Origin: Hyphomicrobiales bacterium
GTDB lineage: Bacteria > Pseudomonadota > Alphaproteobacteria > Rhizobiales > Xanthobacteraceae
DNA: 18,707 nucleotides
Direction: 5' to 3'
Assembly (NCBI GenBank): GCA_003164375.1
Contig: PLTE01000227.1
Location: 1-18,707 of the forward strand
In this document: in pieces, positions 1-6,821 of the stretch
Layout of the letters: each line of letters starts with the position of its first letter
Position numbering within the stretch: position 1 is the stretch's first letter
Position numbers and translations under genes: made by a program
The notes under the pieces: generated by a model
What the model was told of the DNA's origin: nothing
Seen by the model: the letters and a program-made list of their open reading frames with translations, nothing else
The model's database searches: none

Positions 1-319
1 CCTTGGCGCCGACGAAGCCGATCTTCAGCGCGGGCTTCGCCGCCTTGAGCGCTTTGACGGTTTCGATATCGGAGGCAAAGGACGGCGCCGAGGTGTGCAT
101 CACCACGAGGTCATAATCGCGCGCAGTGTCGACGACCTGTGCAAGCTTGACGCGATGCGGCGGCGCATCGATGAGTTTGGAGCCCTCGACCAAGGCCGCC
201 GGCTGGGCGAGCCATGTCGGATACCAGAACGAGCGGATTTCACGCTTGGCCTGATAGCGCGATCCGGCCCCGCCATCGAAGCCGTCGAATGACGGCGCCT
301 GCAGGAACAAAGTGCGCAT
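1..319 (-). CDS. hpnJ: HpnJ, hopanoid-associated radical SAM protein (N-terminal part only)
   Basis: The reading frame starts with ATG at 319 and runs off the left edge, giving about 106 residues. The protein opens MRTLFLQAPSFDGFDGGAG and continues through a segment with SFWYPTWLAQPAALV, which I recognise as the start of HpnJ. This part belongs to the N-terminal B12-binding-like domain; the radical-SAM Cys motif lies outside the window. From the published Burkholderia pathway, as I recall it, HpnJ acts after HpnI and HpnK to turn the bacteriohopanetetrol-glucosamine head group into the cyclitol ether by ring contraction. The ATG overlaps the hpnI stop codon (TGATG), so the two are probably translationally coupled. 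The gene is cut by the window edge, not broken. Confidence 0.9.
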   Translation of the reverse strand, partial: MRTLFLQAPSFDGFDGGAGSRYQAKREIRSFWYPTWLAQPAALVEGSKLIDAPPHRVKLAQVVDTARDYDLVVMHTSAPSFASDIETVKALKAAKPALKIGFVGAK

Positions 320-1488
320 CACGATTTGGCCTCGCCGTAATAGGCGAGCTTATTGCCGGCTTGGAGCCCGTAGCGATGACCGCGCCATTCGACGCTGCTG
401 CCGAAAAAGCTCGCGACAAAAACGCAGAACGACGCGATGTCGCGCAACGGCCCGAGCCAGAACACATCGTCGCGGAGACGGAAGGCGCGATCGAGTTCGA
501 CCTGCAACGTGAACCGGCACGCCAAGGCGGCAATCGCGATCATGGAAGCCGGCGTAATGCCGCCGAGAAGCGTGCCGAGCAAGGCGAGCGGCAAAGCGTG
601 GGTGAGCACGATCCCGGCATAGCCGAGCGGATCCACCGATCGAATCGTGCGCGCCCAGCGCAATTCGTGGCGGAAGAATTCGCGCGCCGAGCGTTCCGCG
701 CAGACATGCGCGATAGTCATGGCCGGAATCTCCACGCTGAGCCCGGCGCGGCGCACCAAGTCACCCAGCACGTAATCGTCGGCAAGTTGGTCGGCGACCG
801 ATTCAAAGCCGCCGATGCTGTCCAGCGTTTCCTTGCGCAGCGCCATCGTCGGTCCAAAACAGGGCGCGGCCAAGCCGAATTTAAGGCCAACGAGGACGCC
901 CGGCAAAAAGTGATAATCGATCGCCGCCGCCGCGAAATGCCCCCACGGCGCCGTGACCGGGGCGCCCCGGTAGATACAGGTTACCAAGCCCACGCCGGGG
1001 CGATCGAGGCTTGCCGCGATATTCTTCAGATAGTCCCTGTCAACAATGATGTCGCTGTCGGAGACGATCAGAACCTCGTGTCGCGCCTGCCCCGCCATAT
1101 TGATCAGATTCGAGACTTTGCGATTGGTGCCGTGTCGGCGCGGATTGATCGTCAGAACGAGGTCGCGATCGGGAAAATCGGCGATGAGCTTGCGCACGAC
1201 CCCGATTGCCGGATCGGCGGCATCCGCCACGCCGAATATGATCTGCACCGGGGCCGGATAATCCTGGGCGCAGAAGCCGGCCAAGTGGTTGTAAAGATAA
1301 GGCTCCAGTCCATGCAGCGGCTTGAGAATGGTGACGGCCGGATAGTTCGCGGCCGGCGCGCTGATCGTCGTGCGCGCAAATCCGCGTACCGCCCACGCCG
1401 CGACAAGCGCATAGACGCAGCCGAAGGCGGCCACACTGTAACATAATACCGACGCCCAGTCGGTAATTCTGGAGAAAAACTCGTCCAC
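319..1488 (-). CDS. hpnI: HpnI, hopanoid glycosyltransferase (ceramide-glucosyltransferase-like)
   Basis: This is a membrane-bound glycosyltransferase of the GT2/GT21 type. Known HpnI adds N-acetylglucosamine to bacteriohopanetetrol. Numbered from the longest frame (404 aa, TTG at 1533), there is an N-terminal membrane segment at about 26-50, then VTILKPLHGLEP at 67-78, the DSD metal/nucleotide motif at 159-161, ADDY at 251-254, and HELRW at 289-293 in the place of the family QxxRW. Two or three hydrophobic segments follow near 305-340 and 360-380. I chose GTG at 1488 (389 aa, preceded by a G-rich stretch) because the AAGG near the TTG at 1533 sits almost against that codon. Either start is possible. 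It lies 61 to 106 bases downstream of hpnL and overlaps hpnJ by one base. Confidence 0.9.
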   Translation of the reverse strand: MDEFFSRITDWASVLCYSVAAFGCVYALVAAWAVRGFARTTISAPAANYPAVTILKPLHGLEPYLYNHLAGFCAQDYPAPVQIIFGVADAADPAIGVVRKLIADFPDRDLVLTINPRRHGTNRKVSNLINMAGQARHEVLIVSDSDIIVDRDYLKNIAASLDRPGVGLVTCIYRGAPVTAPWGHFAAAAIDYHFLPGVLVGLKFGLAAPCFGPTMALRKETLDSIGGFESVADQLADDYVLGDLVRRAGLSVEIPAMTIAHVCAERSAREFFRHELRWARTIRSVDPLGYAGIVLTHALPLALLGTLLGGITPASMIAIAALACRFTLQVELDRAFRLRDDVFWLGPLRDIASFCVFVASFFGSSVEWRGHRYGLQAGNKLAYYGEAKS

Positions 1489-1594
1489 GCCCCACCCCGC
1501 GAGCCGTCTGTCTCGGCCCTCAAAATTTTCCAAACCTTACTATATTGTAATGTGCGATATCTTGCATCCAAAAGAAACTGAGAAATTCCGACCG

Positions 1595-2587
1595 CTATTC
1601 AAAGCTTGAGACTGTGCCTTTTTTGCCCACCGACAATAGTCGACGACTTTCAAGCACCTGCCAAGCCGCTAGCGCGGGGACGCCGAGAACTAGATCGGGC
1701 ACGCGCTTGATCAGCGCCATCGCCAGCGCGACCTCGGCCGGAACTCCGAATATGGCACAGGCCGCAATCAGTGCGCCGTCCTGCACGCCGAGGCCGCCGG
1801 GCAAGATAAAAACGGCGGCACGGCTGCCTTGACCGAGGCTCTCGATGGCGACTGCCTGCGTTAGACTTACCGGATGTCCCATGAATAACAGCGCAAACCA
1901 CACCTCGACCGAACCCAGAAAGACCGCCGCTAGATGCACGACGAACGATGCCGACAGGCCACGATGATTGCGCCAGATCTTTTGCAGCCGGCCGCCGACA
2001 TCGGCGACGTGATTGAAGGCGGGCCATTTTCGCTTTTCGCCAAACGCCACGAGCCAGCGAACGACCGGTTCGAAAGCGCCAAAATTCAGGGCAAGGAAAA
2101 AGCCGGCGGCGGCAGGCAGTGCGACCGCCAGCATGACAAAAGTCATGGCGCCGAGCCGATGGATGCCGGCGAGATCGAGCACGATGCCGACGCCCGCCAT
2201 CACGAATATCAATAGGCACACGAATTGGATGAAAACGTCGACCAAAACGCCGGCGACGGCTAAATTGGTGGCGACGCCAAATTGCGCGAGCAACCTGGCT
2301 CCGATGATATCGCCGCCAACTGTGGCAAACGGAATCAGCGTATTGATCGCATCCCGCACGAACCGTAGGCCGACGAAGACAGGGGCGCCCAGCGGAAGCG
2401 GCCTAAGAAGCAGCCACCAGCCAGCGCCCGCGATGGCAAGCGCTGCGGCTCGCGCCACGATGACGAGCACTGTGCCCCATTCCGAACTGATCAACGCCTG
2501 CAGCACCGAAGCAAAGCCGTAATAGGCAGTGAGGGCGGTCAGCAGCGCCAGGCCGGCGATCGCGGCAATGGGAACGATGTATCTCAT
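1595..2587 (-). CDS. hpnL: HpnL, hopanoid-cluster integral membrane protein
   Basis: The product is a 330-residue polytopic membrane protein of the HpnL family, related to the membrane region of lysylphosphatidylglycerol synthases. Hydrophobic segments cover most of its length, with about seven or eight helices. The central stretch FVRDAINTLIPFATVGGDII (about 75-94) and the later LPGGLGVQDGALIAACAIFGV (about 260-280) are characteristic of this superfamily. Family members are thought to move or present lipids, but the exact role of HpnL is not established. ATG at 2587 begins MRYIVPIAAIAGLALL and is the first in-frame start; the upstream ribosome-binding site is weak. It is the first gene of the hpnL-hpnI-hpnJ operon and diverges from the small lipoprotein gene across 152 bases. 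Confidence 0.88.
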   Translation of the reverse strand: MRYIVPIAAIAGLALLTALTAYYGFASVLQALISSEWGTVLVIVARAAALAIAGAGWWLLLRPLPLGAPVFVGLRFVRDAINTLIPFATVGGDIIGARLLAQFGVATNLAVAGVLVDVFIQFVCLLIFVMAGVGIVLDLAGIHRLGAMTFVMLAVALPAAAGFFLALNFGAFEPVVRWLVAFGEKRKWPAFNHVADVGGRLQKIWRNHRGLSASFVVHLAAVFLGSVEVWFALLFMGHPVSLTQAVAIESLGQGSRAAVFILPGGLGVQDGALIAACAIFGVPAEVALAMALIKRVPDLVLGVPALAAWQVLESRRLLSVGKKGTVSSFE

Positions 2588-2739
2588 CGAGAGCCCATAT
2601 AGGGGATTTTGCGGCCGGAAGCCGCTTTGCGGGCCGCCACCGTCAAATCGGCCGGGGTGTGTGGCTTTTCAGCACTAGAGAATCGCCAGCCGCCCCTTTT
2701 ATCCTGCATTTCCCTGTATTCTCAGGATGGGGGATTCCC
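2588..2739. promoter_or_regulatory. Divergent intergenic region between hpnL and the small lipoprotein gene
   Basis: These 152 bases must hold the promoters for the hpnL operon (minus) and the lipoprotein gene (plus). I see no convincing -35/-10 pair for either. A short dyad, GCGGC/GCCGC at 2611-2625 with a 5-base loop, would lie in the hpnL leader. AGGA at 2724-2727 and a run of G at 2729-2733 precede the lipoprotein ATG at 2740. The promoter role follows from gene orientation, not from a recognised motif. Confidence 0.4.
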
Positions 2740-2850
2740 ATGAAAAAAATCGTGCTCGGCGCGGCGGTTATTCTCGCCCTTCTGAGTGTCGTGGGGTGTG
2801 CGAATACCGGCAAAGGCAAGGCTCCGCCGCCGGTGGTGACCAAGGGTTAG
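2740..2850 (+). CDS. Very small lipoprotein (36 residues), function unknown
   Basis: The product has a lysine-bearing start (MKKIVLG), a hydrophobic core, and a lipobox VVGC at residues 17-20, so signal peptidase II cleavage before Cys20 is expected. The mature part would be only 17 residues: CANTGKGKAPPPVVTKG. It is rich in Lys and Pro, with no globular domain. ATG at 2740 fits the lipoprotein signal and has a purine-rich stretch (GGATGGGGG) just upstream. I do not recognise an assigned function. It resembles the tiny entericidin-type lipoproteins of alphaproteobacteria only in architecture. It stands between the divergent hpnL operon and hpnG, so an envelope or hopanoid-related job is possible but unproven. 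Confidence 0.7.
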   Translation: MKKIVLGAAVILALLSVVGCANTGKGKAPPPVVTKG

Positions 2851-2920
2851 CTTGCCAGACGGCAGGCGTTTCAGCGAGCCGCGCCTCGTGGCGGGCATGA
2901 AAATTGCTAGCAGTATTTAG

Positions 2921-3006
2921 GGGTAAGTGACGCTTACGGGTAGGCGATGGGTAAGGGTAAGCGAACTTCGGGCAGCCAACTTTCGGACAAGCGACTTTCG
3001 GACAAG
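2921..3006 (+). repeat. Repeat-rich leader upstream of hpnG (GGGTAAG heptamers, then 15-bp repeats)
   Basis: GGGTAAG occurs at 2921-2927, 2949-2955 and 2955-2961, with the variant GGGTAGG at 2938-2944. Directly after this come three degenerate units about 15 bases long: 2961-2975, 2976-2990 and 2991-3006. ACTTTCGGACAAG is perfectly repeated at 2979-2991 and 2994-3006. A GTAAG/CTTAC dyad lies at 2923-2937. The rest of the 2851-3061 gap holds an 8-bp palindrome TGCTAGCA (2905-2912) and only weak hairpins after the lipoprotein stop. Whether the repeats act as a binding region, an mRNA element or simple slippage products cannot be decided from the sequence. Confidence 0.7.
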
Positions 3007-3061
3007 TACTGTGCTCGAAATTGCTTGATGCGATACAGGCGAATGGGCAAGCGAGGGGCAT

Positions 3062-3739
3062 GTGATTATCGTCGTCGGATTGGCATTTGAGGCGCGCATC
3101 GCCGCCGGACCCGGTGTGCATGTCATCTGTAGCGGCGATGGCCGCAACTTGGCGGCGAAGCTTACCGCCGCCATTGCGGAAGCCCGCACACTGGTTCGGG
3201 GTTGTCCGGGGATTATCAGCTTCGGCGTCGCCGGCGGCTTGGCGCCGGATCTGCAGCCGGGAACTTGCGTAGTCGGCTCCGCCGTCCTTTCCGGAGAAAA
3301 TCGGATGCCGATCAGCGCCGAATGGTCGGAGAAATTGCTCCGCGCCATACCGGACGCTGTTTCCGGCATGCTGCTCGGTGTGCCGGCTCCGATCGCCCAC
3401 CCGGACGAAAAGCGCGCGCTCTACCTCAAGACCGGCGCGATTGCGGTCGATATGGAATCGCACATCGTGGCCGCAGTGGGTCAGGCGCACGACCTGCCGG
3501 TGGCCGCGATCCGCGTCATTACCGACCCGGCAAAGCGCGCCCTGCCGACGTCCGCGGTCGCCGCGATGCGACCCAACGGCACCACCAATATCGGCGCCAT
3601 GTTGCGTTCGGTTGTGAAGCGGCCGCGCGAATTGACCGCCTTATTCCAAACCGCGCTCGATGCCCGCGCCGCGCGGGCCGCGCTGGTACGAGGACGACAA
3701 TTGCTCGAGCCCGCTTTGACGTTGCCGCAAACGACGTGA
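3062..3739 (+). CDS. hpnG: HpnG, adenosylhopane phosphorylase / nucleosidase-family enzyme
   Basis: This 225-residue protein belongs to the nucleoside phosphorylase superfamily and matches the HpnG subfamily. HpnG removes adenine from adenosylhopane to give ribosylhopane, an early step of side-chain building for C35 hopanoids. Visible marks are GLAFEARIAAGPGV at 6-19, FGVAGGLAPDLQPG at 54-67, VDMESHIVA at 129-137 with Glu132, and RVITDPAKRALP at 151-162 with Asp155. The start is GTG at 3062, preceded by GAGGGG. There is no other in-frame start upstream before a stop at 3026, and the nearby ATG at 3060 is followed at once by TGA. Unlike the common hpnF-G-H order, no hpnF is upstream and no hpnH follows. 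Confidence 0.9.
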   Translation: MIIVVGLAFEARIAAGPGVHVICSGDGRNLAAKLTAAIAEARTLVRGCPGIISFGVAGGLAPDLQPGTCVVGSAVLSGENRMPISAEWSEKLLRAIPDAVSGMLLGVPAPIAHPDEKRALYLKTGAIAVDMESHIVAAVGQAHDLPVAAIRVITDPAKRALPTSAVAAMRPNGTTNIGAMLRSVVKRPRELTALFQTALDARAARAALVRGRQLLEPALTLPQTT

Positions 3740-3757
3740 AAGGCGTATGTGCGTGTT

Positions 3758-3952
3758 ATGTCCAATTCGGCTGCGGACGAAATCAGCCAGTGGGCGGAGC
3801 GCTGCCGAATTTGGGCCGACAACGCGCGGACCCGAGAGCAGCGATCGATGCTGCGCAATCTGGAGAGGGTTTTGAGCCAAGCGGCAGTGGACGCCGAACA
3901 GGGTTTGGATGCAGACTGCAGTCCACCCCCACTCGCTCCGACCAAGCCATGA
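3758..3952 (+). CDS. Small hypothetical protein (64 residues)
   Basis: The frame encodes a short polar, mostly helical protein beginning MSNSAADEISQWAERCRIWA, followed by a charged helix with REQRSMLRNLERVL and a Pro-rich tail (CSPPPLAPTKP). The helical pattern (alternating Arg, Ala, Leu with AERC and MLR) resembles many short uncharacterised proteins of Bradyrhizobium relatives, but I cannot assign a family or function. I prefer ATG at 3758; an in-frame GTG lies at 3749. It starts 18 bases after the hpnG stop and could be co-transcribed with it. The ribosome-binding site is weak, so the gene is plausible rather than certain. Confidence 0.45.
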   Translation: MSNSAADEISQWAERCRIWADNARTREQRSMLRNLERVLSQAAVDAEQGLDADCSPPPLAPTKP

Positions 3953-4001
3953 TGCTACTCGTGGCGTAACGCTAACGACCGTGCTCCGCTTCGGTCCGCG
4001 A

Positions 4002-4007
4002 TATAAT
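4002..4007 (+). promoter_or_regulatory. Candidate -10 box for the MmgE/PrpD gene
   Basis: A perfect TATAAT lies 38 bases before the ATG at 4046, in an otherwise GC-rich 93-base gap. No good -35 hexamer is found 16-18 bases upstream, so this is a candidate only. Confidence 0.35.
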
Positions 4008-4045
4008 AGCGGCGCGTAAATCCATCCGCTGAGCGTGACCCGCCG

Positions 4046-5452
4046 ATGTCCGAGGTAGCCGATACCGGCGCGGGCAATGTCCACACCCGCAAAATCGCCG
4101 AATTCGTATCGCGGCTGACTTATGAGCAGATTCCCGCCGAGGTCCGCGCGCGGATAAAGCTTCTCATTCTCGATTCGCTCGGCTGCGCCATCTACGCCGC
4201 CGATCTCGAATGGTGCCGTATCCTGCGCGGCACGCTCGAAGGGCTCGACGCATCGCGCACCACCTCGATCTGGGGCACTGACCGGCGGCTTTCCTCGGTG
4301 CACGCGGCCTTGGTCAACGGCACGCAAGTGCAAGGCTTTGAACTTGACGACGTACATCGCCAGGGGGTGCTTCATGTCGGCGCGGTCACGCTGCCGGCGG
4401 TGTTCGCAGTGGCCGAAAGCCACGCCAGCCTATCCGGTCGCGAGCTGCTCACTGCCGCGGTCGCCGGCTACGAAATCGGGCCGCGCGTCGGCCTGTGCAT
4501 GGGCCAAGACCACATCGGCCAGGGCTGGCATTCCGGCGCCACCGTTGGCGTGTTCTCGGCTGCGGCCGGCGCGGCGCGCGCGCTTTCGCTCGACGTGGAT
4601 CAGACCGTGCATGCGCTCGGCATCGCCGGCACTCAATCGTCCGGGCTGATGGCGGCGCAATACGGCGCCATGGTCAAGCGAATGCATGCCGGCCGCGCCG
4701 CCCAGAGCGGGCTTTATGCGGCGCTGTTGGCGAAACAGGGCTTCACCGGCATCCGCGACGTGTTCGAGGCGTCCTATGGCGGTTTCTGCACGACGTTTTC
4801 GCGCTCTCAAGACCGCTTCAATCTGGCGCAACTGAGCGCAGGCCTGGGCGAGCGATTCGAGACGATGCGGATCTCGCTCAAGTTCTATGCGTGCGTCGGC
4901 AGCAATCACACGACGCTCGCCGCGCTAACCGATATCCGTAAGCGCCGCCCATTCGAGCTTGATGAGATCGACTACATTATCGTGCACGGTTCGCAAGTCA
5001 CCGTGGATCACGTCGGCTGGCCGTATCAACCCGACGGGCCGACTTCGGCGCAGCTCAACTTGCCGTTCTGCGTCGCCACGCTCTTGATCGCCGGCGACGC
5101 TTTCGTCGACGAGTTCGCCGCGGACTGCATCGAAGATGCGGCGCGTATCGCACTATCGCGCAAGGTCAAGGTGGTGCACGATCCGGCGATTACCGCGCTC
5201 GGCGCGGCATACCGGCATAAGGTGCGTGTCGAGGTGCATTTTCGCGACGATTCGATCGAGCGGGAAATAAGCGAAGCGCCGCGCGGCAGCGAGCAATCGT
5301 TCGCCGGCGCCGATGAGATTGCGGAGAAATTCCGCAAGCTGACGCGCCGCGTCATGTCGTCTGCGCAGCAAGACGCGCTCATCGCCGTCATGCTGCGGCT
5401 CGACGAGCTGCCGGACAGCCGCGCGCTGACTGATCTGCTACGGGTGAGCTAA
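4046..5452 (+). CDS. MmgE/PrpD family protein (dehydratase/decarboxylase-type lyase)
   Basis: The 468-residue protein is a full-length MmgE/PrpD family member. The family includes 2-methylcitrate dehydratase, cis-aconitate decarboxylase and iminodisuccinate epimerase, so the reaction is likely a dehydration, decarboxylation or epimerisation of a carboxylic acid. Visible features are LLILDSLGCAIYAA at 39-52, FELDDVHRQGVLHVG at 98-112, GWHSGATVG at 160-168, VKRMHAGRAAQSG at 210-222 and LKFYACVGSNH at 282-292. Asp101/102, His110, His162, Lys211 and Lys283 fall where the decarboxylase active-site residues sit, as far as I can align by eye, so it looks catalytically intact. The specific substrate is unknown. 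The gene runs convergent to the cyclase operon; its neighbours suggest it serves the same catabolic island. Confidence 0.88.
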   Translation: MSEVADTGAGNVHTRKIAEFVSRLTYEQIPAEVRARIKLLILDSLGCAIYAADLEWCRILRGTLEGLDASRTTSIWGTDRRLSSVHAALVNGTQVQGFELDDVHRQGVLHVGAVTLPAVFAVAESHASLSGRELLTAAVAGYEIGPRVGLCMGQDHIGQGWHSGATVGVFSAAAGAARALSLDVDQTVHALGIAGTQSSGLMAAQYGAMVKRMHAGRAAQSGLYAALLAKQGFTGIRDVFEASYGGFCTTFSRSQDRFNLAQLSAGLGERFETMRISLKFYACVGSNHTTLAALTDIRKRRPFELDEIDYIIVHGSQVTVDHVGWPYQPDGPTSAQLNLPFCVATLLIAGDAFVDEFAADCIEDAARIALSRKVKVVHDPAITALGAAYRHKVRVEVHFRDDSIEREISEAPRGSEQSFAGADEIAEKFRKLTRRVMSSAQQDALIAVMLRLDELPDSRALTDLLRVS

Positions 5453-5461
5453 GAAAAGGCG

Positions 5462-5489
5462 CCCGGATTTCGCCATTGCGAAATCCGGG
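5462..5489. terminator. Bidirectional hairpin terminator
   Basis: A perfect 12-bp stem (CCCGGATTTCGC at 5462-5473, GCGAAATCCGGG at 5478-5489) encloses a CATT loop, exactly between the convergent MmgE/PrpD stop (5452) and the binding-protein stop (5496). Read on the minus strand the stem is followed by CGCCTTTTCTT, a T-rich tail, so it should end the cyclase operon well. On the plus strand the tail is only ATAAAGTT, so termination there is less certain. Confidence 0.85.
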
Positions 5490-5495
5490 ATAAAG

Positions 5496-6791
5496 TTACG
5501 ACAGCAGCTCGAGCTTGCCGCCAACCGGAATCTCCGGCGCCGACTTGTTCTCCGCAATCACCAGTTCGAAGTCGGTGCCTTTACGCTGCCATTGGCCGGC
5601 GACCAACGGCGTCTTGCTGACATTCTTGACTGGCTGGCCGCCCCAATGCACCAAGCCGACCATCGAATTGTAATTGGTCGCCGTGATGGCATCTAGAATC
5701 GATTTCGGATCGATCGCCTTGGTGCGCTTCAGCACGTCGATCGCCACCTCGAACAACGCATGCTGGTACCCGATCGGCTGCGTCCACGGCCGCTTGGTGG
5801 CCTCGACATAGTCCTCGGCGAGCTGGTGGGCGCTTTGGCCGGTCAGGCCGGACTTGAACGGGAAGCTCGGCGACCACCAGATTTCGGTGGAGAGACCGTT
5901 GCCGCGCGGCCCGAGCGACGCGACGGCAGAGCGGAACAAGAGCGCTTTGCCGATCGTCACGACTTTCGGATGGAAGCCCTGCTGGGCCGCCTGCGACCAG
6001 AACGTCGCGAAGTCGGGCGGAATCATGTTGCCGACAACGATTTCGGCGCCGGCGCTCTTGAACGCCGAAATCTGCGAGGTGAAATCGTTGTTCATCACCT
6101 GATAGCGGCCGGGATCGTGCAGCTTGTAGCCGGCCGCGGCGAGCGCCGGCGGCAGCCCGCGCTGCGGATCGCCCCAGGCATTGCCGTCCGCGTCGTTGGG
6201 AAACAGGCCGCCGATCACCTTGTTGGTCGGCACGCTGTCCCACATCGGCAGATACGACGCGATAACATCCTCCAGACCCCAAAAGAAGTGGTAGGTCCAG
6301 GTGAAACCCTTCTTCGGGTCGCCGTTGCGGCCGAAGAAATACGGCTGCCACGGGCAGTTGGTGGTGACGCACGGCACCTCGTTGACTTCGGCCTGGTCGG
6401 CAACCGGATTGGTGGTGTCGGGCGCCGAGGAGGCGACAATGAGATCGACCTTGTCGTGCAGGATCAGTTCGGAAGTGACTTCGGCGGCGCGCGTGCCGCT
6501 CGATTGACTGTCCTTGCTGATAATCTCCACCGGATAGGTCTTGCCGCCGCTCTGCAGGCCGGGCTTCAGAATCTTGTTGATTTGATCGATGATGAAACCA
6601 TCCGTCTCACCAAATCCGGCGAGCGGACCAGTTCGCGGACTAACGTGGCCAATCTTGATCGCCTTCGATTGTGCATTGGCCGGGATCACGCGCAACACCG
6701 CAGGCGCCGCAATGGCACCGAGGCCGGCCGCGACCACGGCGCGGCGATTGATCGTGACGCGCGTTTCGACGTTCTTATTATCGATCTTCAT
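5496..6791 (-). CDS. ABC transporter substrate-binding protein, branched-chain amino acid type
   Basis: The 431-residue protein is a periplasmic binding protein of the LivK/Peripla_BP_6 type. These bind amino acids, amides, aromatic acids or other small carboxylates and deliver them to an ABC permease. The N-terminus carries twin arginines (NRRAVV, Arg16-Arg17), a hydrophobic core and a likely cleavage site after ANA near residue 40, so Tat export is probable. The mature domain begins IKIGHVSPRTGPLAGFGE, the usual first-lobe pattern. ATG at 6791 has an excellent ribosome-binding site (GGGAGGT). It is the last gene of the cyclase operon, 30 bases after the dehydrogenase stop, and ends at the hairpin terminator. 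No matching permease or ATPase genes are present, so it must work with components encoded elsewhere. Confidence 0.92.
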   Translation of the reverse strand: MKIDNKNVETRVTINRRAVVAAGLGAIAAPAVLRVIPANAQSKAIKIGHVSPRTGPLAGFGETDGFIIDQINKILKPGLQSGGKTYPVEIISKDSQSSGTRAAEVTSELILHDKVDLIVASSAPDTTNPVADQAEVNEVPCVTTNCPWQPYFFGRNGDPKKGFTWTYHFFWGLEDVIASYLPMWDSVPTNKVIGGLFPNDADGNAWGDPQRGLPPALAAAGYKLHDPGRYQVMNNDFTSQISAFKSAGAEIVVGNMIPPDFATFWSQAAQQGFHPKVVTIGKALLFRSAVASLGPRGNGLSTEIWWSPSFPFKSGLTGQSAHQLAEDYVEATKRPWTQPIGYQHALFEVAIDVLKRTKAIDPKSILDAITATNYNSMVGLVHWGGQPVKNVSKTPLVAGQWQRKGTDFELVIAENKSAPEIPVGGKLELLS

Positions 6792-6821
6792 AGCTACCTC
6801 CCTCGTTTCAGTTGTTGTGGT

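Noticed and set aside
214..1446. 410-codon plus-strand open frame opposite hpnI
   Set aside because: It is antisense to a clear glycosyltransferase gene, has a low-complexity Arg/Ala/Asp-rich product typical of GC-rich shadow frames, and shows no domain.
2768..3490. Minus-strand frame containing CPKVACPKVGCPKF repeats
   Set aside because: The repeated peptide is only the reverse reading of the 15-bp repeats before hpnG, and the frame overlaps the lipoprotein and hpnG genes on the other strand.
3641..4423. 260-codon minus-strand frame over the hpnG end and MmgE start
   Set aside because: It overlaps two supported genes and has no recognisable domain or ribosome-binding site.
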